A stretch of DNA of 6,010 nucleotides. Source: an uncultured Acetatifactor sp. (GTDB lineage: Bacteria > Bacillota > Clostridia > Lachnospirales > Lachnospiraceae). The DNA lies in contig CAQUWW010000167.1 of NCBI GenBank assembly GCA_948896875.1, positions 1 through 6,010 on the forward strand. The letters run 5' to 3'. Below are positions 1 through 4,453 of this stretch, piece after piece; the first letter of the stretch is position 1; every line of letters begins with the position of its first letter. Position numbers and translations under genes: made by a program. The notes below the pieces were generated by a model that was given only the letters and a program-made list of their open reading frames with translations, was not told the DNA's origin and searched no databases.

Positions 1-1
1 T

Positions 2-43
2 GCGGCGGACAATGAGGGCGTGTTGGGATTTTATGCTGGATAG
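2..43 (+). CDS. 3' end of an unidentified upstream gene (partial)
   Basis: Thirteen codons and a TAG stop (41-43) are open from the left edge in the second frame, ending in the residues EGVLGFYAG. The stop lies 44 bp before the kinase start at 88, a spacing that would fit an upstream gene of the same operon. The fragment is too short to assign to a family. One other frame also stays open across the left edge (to about 131) but would overlap the kinase start, so this frame is preferred. By context it may be another carbohydrate-metabolism gene, but nothing in the visible residues proves that. Confidence 0.35.
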   Translation, partial: AADNEGVLGFYAG

Positions 44-78
44 ACAGGCGGTCTGCGGTGAAGGAGTCCGTGACGAAT

Positions 79-83
79 GGAGG
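79..83 (+). promoter_or_regulatory. Ribosome binding site of the ROK kinase gene
   Basis: GGAGG lies 4 nt before the ATG at 88. This favours 88 over the in-frame GTG at 58, which would add ten residues unlike the family. It also favours 88 over the ATG at 103, which would remove part of the strand before the DxGGT phosphate loop. Confidence 0.7.
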
Positions 84-87
84 TTGC

Positions 88-1029
88 ATGAAGGTTTATC
101 TGATGCTGGATGTAGGCGGAACGAATATTAAGGCGGGCGTATTATGGGAGGACGGCAGTCTGTGGAAAGAAGGCATTCTGAGCTTTGACGCGAAGTCCAG
201 AGGAAGCAAGGAGGAAGTCTTTCTGAATTTTGCCGGTGTGCTTGATGCGCTGGCAGAGAGACTGCCCAGGGAAGAGATACAGATCGAAGGGATTGGAATG
301 GCTTTTCCCGGTCCCTTCGATTATGGACAGGGAATCAGTCTGATGCAGGGGCTGGATAAATATGATGCGATTTATGGGATTCCTGTTGAAAAAGAGGTGA
401 GGGGCTGTTTTCCGGCCATGAAGAACGGCGCCTTGTTGAGGAAGAGCCGCCGGTTTGTCTTTCTTCACGATGTGGAGGCTTTTGCCATGGGAGAGAGCCA
501 TTACGGCAGAGGAAAGAACTGCGATAAGGTGATGTATCTCTGCATCGGCACGGGAGCCGGATCTGCTTTTACTTTAGACAGGAAGATCCTGAAGGGCGGG
601 GACGGGACGGTGCCGCCTATGGGATGGATTTATGATACGCCCTTCCGGGACAGTATCATTGACGATTATCTTTCGGTGAGAGGGCTTGCATCCCTTTCCG
701 GGCGGGCGTTCGGAGAAGCGAAAAGCGGGAAAGAGCTTTTCCGGCTGTGCAGGGAAGGTAATCAGACCGCCTTGGCGGTGTACAGGGAATTTGGCAGATG
801 GCTGAGGGAGGCAATGATCCCTTTCCTTAATACGTTTAGCCCGGACGGCTTCGTACTGGGAGGCCAGCTTTCAAAAAGCTTTTCCTTCTATGGAGAAGAA
901 TTCTCGGCGGAATGCAGGGAGAGAGGGACAATGGTCTTCCTGTCGGAGGATACCTCCGAGAGTGCGCTGAAAGGGTTGTATGTGGCAACAGTTCAGCCCA
1001 GGACTTTGCATTTACTGCAAAGTCCGTGA
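88..1029 (+). CDS. ROK-family sugar kinase-like protein
   Basis: This 313-residue protein is a ROK-type (Repressor, ORF, Kinase) ASKHA-fold protein, expected to be a cytoplasmic ATP-dependent hexose or amino-hexose kinase. Visible motifs are the N-terminal phosphate loop D8-V-G-G-T-N-I-K15, a catalytic-base candidate D128 in the segment LHDVEAFAMGE (family form NDANAAALGE), the second phosphate loop G154-T-G-A-G158, and an adenosine-side motif L257-G-G-Q-L261. Length is normal for a ROK kinase. The usual ExGH motif and the CxCGxxGCxE zinc cluster are both missing; the corresponding stretch reads GTVPPMGWIYD (173-183). It therefore belongs to a zinc-less, divergent branch, and its substrate cannot be named. 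The first 30 codons past the loop and the DNA upstream show no helix-turn-helix, so it is not a ROK repressor. The neighbouring isomerase suggests it supplies a hexose 6-phosphate. A perfect hairpin overlaps its last codons. Confidence 0.85.
   Translation: MKVYLMLDVGGTNIKAGVLWEDGSLWKEGILSFDAKSRGSKEEVFLNFAGVLDALAERLPREEIQIEGIGMAFPGPFDYGQGISLMQGLDKYDAIYGIPVEKEVRGCFPAMKNGALLRKSRRFVFLHDVEAFAMGESHYGRGKNCDKVMYLCIGTGAGSAFTLDRKILKGGDGTVPPMGWIYDTPFRDSIIDDYLSVRGLASLSGRAFGEAKSGKELFRLCREGNQTALAVYREFGRWLREAMIPFLNTFSPDGFVLGGQLSKSFSFYGEEFSAECRERGTMVFLSEDTSESALKGLYVATVQPRTLHLLQSP
1001..1025 (+). repeat. Perfect 10-bp stem-loop at the 3' end of the kinase gene
   Basis: GGACTTTGCA (1001-1010) and TGCAAAGTCC (1016-1025) are exact inverted repeats around a 5-nt loop TTTAC. 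The right arm ends one base before the TGA stop (1027-1029). No T-run follows at once; the nearest T-rich stretch is at about 1044-1059. It is therefore not a classical intrinsic terminator. It could act as an mRNA 3'-end stabiliser, a weak terminator or a processing barrier between the kinase gene and gntR. Confidence 0.7.
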
Positions 1030-1049
1030 GAATGTGAGCTCCTCTTTCG

Positions 1050-1078
1050 TTGTATTTTTGTCTGGTAAATGGTAAGAT
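1050..1078 (+). promoter_or_regulatory. Possible sigma-A promoter for gntR
   Basis: TTGTAT (1050-1055) and TAAGAT (1073-1078) are separated by 17 bp, each matching four of six consensus bases. The spacer and -10 contain a tandem TGGTAA (1063-1068 and 1070-1075) that could be part of a regulator site. It lies 100 bp before the gntR start in a 149-bp gap after the kinase gene, so an independent gntR promoter is plausible. The match is moderate. Confidence 0.3.
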
Positions 1079-1130
1079 AATACAGAATGATGTGTATAGG
1101 TTAATGGAAAATCTATCTGCCCGTAATAAA

Positions 1131-1155
1131 GGCAGTCCGGGGAATCCGGGCTGCC
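1131..1155 (+). repeat. GC-rich stem-loop just upstream of the gntR ribosome binding site
   Basis: Bases 1131-1140 (GGCAGTCCGG) pair with 1146-1155 (CCGGGCTGCC), including one T-G wobble, around the 5-nt loop GGAAT. The hairpin ends 11 nt before the AGGAGG at 1167. No T-run follows, so it is not an intrinsic terminator. As DNA it is a 25-bp dyad that could be an operator for autoregulation; as RNA it could affect translation of gntR. Confidence 0.6.
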
Positions 1156-1166
1156 GGGGCATAAGC

Positions 1167-1172
1167 AGGAGG
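1167..1172 (+). promoter_or_regulatory. Ribosome binding site of gntR
   Basis: A full AGGAGG lies 6 nt before the ATG at 1179 and decides the start. The frame is open back to 1050, but the 43 extra residues would be encoded across the GC-rich hairpin and resemble no part of a GntR protein. Confidence 0.85.
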
Positions 1173-1178
1173 CTCATA

Positions 1179-1898
1179 ATGCTGAACAGAGAAAAGGGTG
1201 CGGCACCGCTGTATTCGCAGATTGCAGAGATTATCAAAAGCCAGATTGAAAACGGTGAGTTTGTCAAAGGAGATCAGTTCCTTACGGAGAAAAAGCTTCA
1301 GGAGATCTATCAGGTTAGCCGTATTACTGTCAGGCAGGCAATGAATGAGCTGGTTAATGAAGGATATCTGCAGTGTGCGAGAGGAGTCGGAACGACTGTG
1401 GTCTATGGCAAGATAGACGAGAATCTGAAGAATCTGGTCAGCTTTACCGATGAAATGAAACTGCACGGCAAGGTGATGAATACCAGTTATTGCGATATGT
1501 CGATGATCCGGGCGGGGAAGTCGGTAGCGGCCCAGCTGGAGATAGAGACGGGAGAAGAATGTTATCGCCTGGTGAGAGTCAGGAGTGTAGGGGAAGAGGC
1601 CATTGTGTATTCCATTACCTATCTGAAGAAGACGAGAGAATATCCTTTGGACACCAGTTATTATATGGAATCTCTATATCAGTTTTTACAGACAAACTGC
1701 AATACGAAGGTGGTAAAAGGACGTGACACATTTGAGGCAGTGGCGGCTACCGCTGAAATCGGGAAATATTTATCCATTCCGGAAGGCGTTCCTGTATTTA
1801 AGCGGGTACGTAAGGCTTACGAGGAGAACGGCGATATTGTGGAGTACACGATCTGCTATTATCCGGGAGACAGGTATAAATATTCTGTAGAATTATAG
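1179..1898 (+). CDS. GntR-family transcriptional regulator, HutC subfamily (wHTH + UTRA)
   Basis: This 239-residue protein has the standard length and layout of HutC-type GntR regulators. Residues 1-70 form the winged helix-turn-helix: it opens with the family-typical APLYSQIAEIIKSQIENGEF, has the turn FLTEKKLQEIYQVSRITVRQAMNELVNEGYL, and a wing with RGVGTTV. Residues of about 85-239 form a UTRA ligand-binding domain, shown by the opening FTDEMKLHGK, the middle ECYRLVRVRSVGEEAIVYSITYL and the closing VEYTICYYPGDRYKYSVEL. UTRA domains usually bind a sugar phosphate or related small molecule, which releases the repressor from DNA. Being between a sugar kinase and a sugar-phosphate isomerase, it most likely represses this cluster and responds to a phosphorylated sugar. 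That role is inferred from context. The protein is complete, with all expected blocks. Confidence 0.92.
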   Translation: MLNREKGAAPLYSQIAEIIKSQIENGEFVKGDQFLTEKKLQEIYQVSRITVRQAMNELVNEGYLQCARGVGTTVVYGKIDENLKNLVSFTDEMKLHGKVMNTSYCDMSMIRAGKSVAAQLEIETGEECYRLVRVRSVGEEAIVYSITYLKKTREYPLDTSYYMESLYQFLQTNCNTKVVKGRDTFEAVAATAEIGKYLSIPEGVPVFKRVRKAYEENGDIVEYTICYYPGDRYKYSVEL

Positions 1899-1925
1899 TA
1901 CGAAACAGTAAAAAGAATCTTGAAA

Positions 1926-1973
1926 AATACCCGCTTCAGGTTAGGGTTGTATGAGGACCGTAGTGCGGGTGTT
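1926..1973 (+). repeat. Stem-loop in the leader of the isomerase gene
   Basis: ACCCGC (1929-1934) pairs with GCGGGT (1965-1970), and the stem extends outward through a T-G wobble and two A-T pairs (1926-1928 with 1971-1973). The loop is about 30 nt and can form a short inner GGTT/GACC helix. The structure ends 8 nt before the likely Shine-Dalgarno of the next gene. It fills much of the 93-nt gap after gntR and may influence readthrough or translation; no T-run follows. Confidence 0.45.
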
Positions 1974-1981
1974 CAGAGAAT

Positions 1982-1986
1982 GGGGA
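1982..1986 (+). promoter_or_regulatory. Likely ribosome binding site of the isomerase gene
   Basis: GGGGA ends 5 nt before the ATG at 1992. The frame is open back to a TTG at 1920, and an ATG at 1980 is also in frame. The TTG has no clear Shine-Dalgarno and its extension runs through the leader hairpin. The ATG at 1980 has only an AGAGA directly abutting it. 1992 is preferred, with 1980 the alternative. Confidence 0.5.
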
Positions 1987-1991
1987 ATGAT

Positions 1992-3743
1992 ATGGATAAT
2001 CGGTATTTCAAGTATGGCAATTATGACCTGCAGCCGTATACAAAGATCGAGGGATATGACAGCCATGCCGTAGAAGGTTATGATGATATAATAATAATAC
2101 TTAAGAAAGAAATAGCTGCAGGGAAGAGAGTGGTTGTCTGTGACTTCTATCCGGGTGTGGATAAGGAAGAAGTGTTAGGGCATTTATCCGGTGTCAACCC
2201 GGTGCTTCTGATAGAGGCCGAGAGCTGCGCGATGGAGGAAGAGGTTCTGAACAGACTGTTTCAGGATTATCTTACAGATGACAGGGTATTTGGATTTATG
2301 TGCCACAAAAAGCTGGAAGATTGTTTCTGTGCGGAGAAGCTTCAGAAAGCCAGAAGGCAGATCGAGGAGACGGCAGAGGGGGTCATACTGGTGGCAGGAG
2401 TAGGCGCTTCCTTGATCACCCGCGGGGACGTATATCTGTATTTTGATCTGGCCAGATGGGAAATCCAGCTGCGCTACCGCAGGGGAATGCCTAACTGGAA
2501 CTGTACGAATTATGACGCTCCGAATCTGGAGAAGTACAAGAGAGGATTTTTTGTGGAATGGCGTCTTGCCGATAAGTATAAGAAGCAGCGGTTTGAGGAC
2601 TTCGATTATGTGGTAGATACCAATAGGAAAGAGGATCCTAAGATGATCACAGGGGAAGCTTTCAGGGAAGCTCTGGTGCAGGTGAGCAAGAGGCCTTTCC
2701 GCACGCAGCCCTACTTTGATCCCGGTGTATGGGGCGGACATTGGATGCAGCAGGCTTTCGGGTTGGACGAAGACGCGCCGAACTATGCATGGAGTTTTGA
2801 CGGTGTACCGGAAGAAAACAGTCTGAATCTTAAGTTTGGGGAAATTCTGGTAGAAATACCCAGTATAGATTTAGTGTTTTACAGACCCCGTCAGCTGCTG
2901 GGAGAGAAAGTACATGCCCGTTTTGGGGCGGAATTTCCTATCCGGTTCGACCTTCTGGATACCATGGGAGGCGGGAATCTCTCGCTCCAGGTGCATCCGC
3001 TCACAGAATATATCCAGGATACTTTCGGCATGAATTATACGCAGGATGAGAGCTATTATATTCTGGACTGTGAGGAAGGTTCCTGTGTCTATCTGGGTGT
3101 GAAAGACGGAGTAAGCCCGAAGGCGATGGAGGAGGACCTGAAAAGGGCCGAGAAGGGCGGATATGCATTCCCGGCAGAAAAATATGTCAACACAGTTCCG
3201 GTCAAAAAGCATGACCATGTGCTGATACCGGCAGGAACAGTCCACTGTTCGGGAGCCGATACGATGGTGCTGGAGATCAGTGCGACGCCCTATATCTTTA
3301 CTTTTAAAATGTGGGACTGGGGAAGAGTCGGCCTGGACGGCATTCCAAGACCCGTCCACGTGGAGCATGGCATTAAGAATATACAATGGGACAGAACCAT
3401 GCCGTGGCTTGAAAGAAACCTGATCCACCAGGAAGAAATCTGCCGGGAGGAAGAAGGAATTTTGGTAGAACGCACGGGACTCCACCAGAGAGAATTTATC
3501 GATACATACCGATATATGCTTACGAAGCCTGTAAAGTGCATCCAGAATGACAGTGTGCATGTGCTGAATGTAGTGGAGGGGGAGAAAGCCTGCATCGAAA
3601 GCCCGGCAGGAGTGTTTGCGCCTTTCGAAGTGCATTATGCGGAAACTTTTATTATTCCGGCGTGTGTGGGAGAATACGTGATCAACCCGACGGGAGCCAT
3701 AGAAGGTAAAAGGGTAGGAGTGATCGTGGCTTCGGTGAGATAA
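1992..3743 (+). CDS. manA: Class I mannose-6-phosphate isomerase-type protein with N-terminal kinase-like domain
   Basis: This 583-residue cytoplasmic protein is nearly twice the length of a minimal class I phosphomannose isomerase (about 315 aa). The C-terminal part (about 235-583) carries the cupin enzyme, which interconverts mannose 6-phosphate and fructose 6-phosphate. Its entry motif is FDPGVWGGHW (242-251). The expected zinc ligands are Q333 and H335 (LSLQVHPL), E353 (QDESYYILD) and H418 (IPAGTVHCSGADTMVLEI). The catalytic Arg candidate is R445 in WGRVGLDGIPRPVH. The N-terminal part (about 1-234) looks like a nucleoside-kinase-like alpha/beta domain: VVVCDFYPGVD (47-57) sits where a P-loop would be but lacks GxxxxGK[ST], and DLARWEIQLRYRR (152-164) resembles the Arg-rich lid. 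I recall similar long isomerases in other Firmicutes, so this is probably an established architecture and not a chance fusion. It follows gntR by 93 nt and ends before a strong terminator. The exact sugar substrate is unproven. Confidence 0.85.
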   Translation: MDNRYFKYGNYDLQPYTKIEGYDSHAVEGYDDIIIILKKEIAAGKRVVVCDFYPGVDKEEVLGHLSGVNPVLLIEAESCAMEEEVLNRLFQDYLTDDRVFGFMCHKKLEDCFCAEKLQKARRQIEETAEGVILVAGVGASLITRGDVYLYFDLARWEIQLRYRRGMPNWNCTNYDAPNLEKYKRGFFVEWRLADKYKKQRFEDFDYVVDTNRKEDPKMITGEAFREALVQVSKRPFRTQPYFDPGVWGGHWMQQAFGLDEDAPNYAWSFDGVPEENSLNLKFGEILVEIPSIDLVFYRPRQLLGEKVHARFGAEFPIRFDLLDTMGGGNLSLQVHPLTEYIQDTFGMNYTQDESYYILDCEEGSCVYLGVKDGVSPKAMEEDLKRAEKGGYAFPAEKYVNTVPVKKHDHVLIPAGTVHCSGADTMVLEISATPYIFTFKMWDWGRVGLDGIPRPVHVEHGIKNIQWDRTMPWLERNLIHQEEICREEEGILVERTGLHQREFIDTYRYMLTKPVKCIQNDSVHVLNVVEGEKACIESPAGVFAPFEVHYAETFIIPACVGEYVINPTGAIEGKRVGVIVASVR

Positions 3744-3746
3744 TAA

Positions 3747-3772
3747 GCATAGGGATTGACCGTGCCCTATGT
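3747..3772 (+). repeat. Short stem-loop after the isomerase stop codon
   Basis: CATAGGG (3748-3754) pairs with CCCTATG (3765-3771), plus a G-T closing pair, around a 10-nt loop. It begins a few bases after the TAA stop. Only a weak pyrimidine tract (TCCTTTGCCCTC) follows, so it is more likely an mRNA end-protecting structure or an accessory terminator than the main one. Confidence 0.45.
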
Positions 3773-3809
3773 CCTTTGCCCTCACTATAAAAATTTATAT
3801 TGCGGGTGT

Positions 3810-3855
3810 AAAACAGGGAAATAACTGATGATTCAGGTTTGTTTCTCTGTTTTTT
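3810..3855 (+). terminator. Intrinsic terminator of the sugar module
   Basis: AAAACAG (3810-3816) pairs with CTGTTTT (3847-3853), followed inward by GAAA/TTTC and AA/TT with two G-T wobbles. An inner helix CTGA/TCAG (3825-3828 with 3833-3836) is capped by a TGAT loop, and GT is bulged. The descending arm runs directly into six T residues (3850-3855). This is a strong rho-independent terminator about 70 nt after the isomerase stop. The A-rich left arm could also make it work weakly from the opposite strand. Confidence 0.85.
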
Positions 3856-4013
3856 GTGTCAAAGTTGGTTTTTCTTTTGCGGTGTCCGATATCTATGTGA
3901 TGGGTGTCACACTTGGACAGCTTCTACAATGGACTTTCATGATATTATCCCGAAAGTATACATAGCATCGACGGGAGCGAGATAGATTTTTCCAGAAAAT
4001 AGCTAACGAGAGA
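3856..4013. other. Non-coding spacer between the two modules
   Basis: This AT-rich stretch separates the terminator from the repressor promoter. No open frame with a ribosome binding site is present on either strand. Apart from the TGTGA-N6-TCACA dyad listed separately I see only minor features: an interrupted CCCG/CGGG pair (3949-3952 and about 3971-3974) and a short imperfect repeat CGAGATAGATT / CGAGAGATT before the promoter. No insertion-sequence end or recognisable gene remnant was found. Confidence 0.5.
3896..3911. promoter_or_regulatory. Candidate Crp/Fnr-family binding site
   Basis: TGTGA (3896-3900) and TCACA (3907-3911) form an exact dyad with a 6-bp spacer (TGGGTG). This matches the TGTGA-N6-TCACA consensus of Crp and of Bacillus-type Fnr. 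It lies about 103 bp upstream of the repressor -35 box and about 40 bp after the module 1 terminator. No good promoter follows at the normal activator distance, so function is uncertain. Confidence 0.35.
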
Positions 4014-4042
4014 TTGACATAAGGACAACGCAGTGTTATACT
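4014..4042 (+). promoter_or_regulatory. Sigma-A promoter of the repressor-peptidase operon
   Basis: A perfect TTGACA (4014-4019) and TATACT (4037-4042, five of six) are spaced by 17 bp, the optimal distance. Transcription should begin near 4048-4051, about 35 nt before the repressor start codon. Such a strong core promoter fits one that is kept off by a repressor. Operator-like repeats overlap its spacer, its -10 and the expected start point. Confidence 0.88.
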
Positions 4043-4066
4043 TTAACTGACAACACGATGTTATAC
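4024..4066. promoter_or_regulatory. Tandem operator-like repeats over the repressor promoter
   Basis: Two 18-bp elements, 4024-4041 and 4049-4066, share GACAAC-N4-TGTTATAC exactly and differ only in the four central bases (gcag against acga). Their period is exactly 25 bp. Each contains an AAC-N5-GTT dyad centre; the second is better (AACA-CGA-TGTT). The first covers the promoter spacer and most of the -10, the second the start point and leader. BlaI/MecI repressors bind short dyads with TACA/TGTA-like halves and shut off their own promoter, so these are the likely autoregulatory operators. Binding is inferred from position and symmetry. Confidence 0.7.
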
Positions 4067-4070
4067 AATA

Positions 4071-4076
4071 AGGAGG
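4071..4076 (+). promoter_or_regulatory. Ribosome binding site of the BlaI-type gene
   Basis: AGGAGG lies 8 nt before the ATG at 4085 and decides the start. The in-frame ATG at 4058 lies within the second operator-like repeat and has no Shine-Dalgarno. Confidence 0.9.
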
Positions 4077-4084
4077 ACAAAAGT

Positions 4085-4453
4085 ATGGTACAGCAAATAT
4101 CCGATGCCGAACTCGAAATTATGAAAATTGTGTGGGGGAACCCGGAGAAGGTGACACTGTTCCCCTATATCATGGATGAGCTGGCGGCCAGAGGCAGGCA
4201 GTGTCAAAAGAACACCCTGATTGTACTGCTGTCGCGGCTGATGAACAAGGGCTTTTTGAGTGCCAGAAAAATTGGACGCCGCAACGAATATACCACGCTC
4301 GTTTCGGAAACAGAGTACCAGAAGGCGCAGACGAAAAAATTCCTGGATAAAATCTATGAGGGAAGCGCAAAAGGGCTGGTTTCCAATCTGATTATGGGCG
4401 ACCTGCTGACAGACGAGGAATACGAGGAATTGAAAAGAATGCTGGAGAAATGA
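4085..4453 (+). CDS. BlaI/MecI-family transcriptional repressor
   Basis: This 122-residue protein matches the usual length of the BlaI/MecI (penicillinase repressor) family. It acts in the cytoplasm as a DNA-binding dimer. Residues 5-73 form the winged helix: ISDAELEIMKIVWGN at the start, the recognition region NTLIVLLSRLMNKGFL (43-58), and the wing KIGRRNEYTTLVSETEY (62-78). The C-terminal dimerisation helices run from about 79 to 122 and include FLDKIYEGSAKGLVSNLI. Asn101-Leu102 lies where staphylococcal BlaI is cleaved (Asn101-Phe102), so inactivation by proteolysis is plausible. It has its own strong promoter with tandem operator-like repeats, and its stop codon overlaps the start of the M56 peptidase gene, giving the classical repressor-sensor pair. 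No beta-lactamase gene is visible, so a resistance role should not be assumed. Confidence 0.93.
   Translation: MVQQISDAELEIMKIVWGNPEKVTLFPYIMDELAARGRQCQKNTLIVLLSRLMNKGFLSARKIGRRNEYTTLVSETEYQKAQTKKFLDKIYEGSAKGLVSNLIMGDLLTDEEYEELKRMLEK

Noticed and set aside
58..87. GTG at 58 as the kinase start
   Set aside because: The GGAGG at 79-83 fits only the ATG at 88, and the ten extra residues do not fit the start of a ROK kinase.
1490..1726. Open frame of 78 codons on the + strand inside gntR
   Set aside because: It overlaps the UTRA-coding region in another frame, and its translation looks like low-complexity out-of-frame sequence.
2871..3785. Long open frame on the - strand opposite the isomerase gene
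   Set aside because: It lies almost wholly inside a well-supported gene, its translation is rich in Cys, His and Arg without any family pattern, and no suitable ribosome binding site precedes it. It is an antisense shadow.
3929..3985. Small open frame of 18 codons in the spacer (starting MDFHDIIPK)
   Set aside because: It has no Shine-Dalgarno and no promoter at a suitable place, and the length is within chance expectation.
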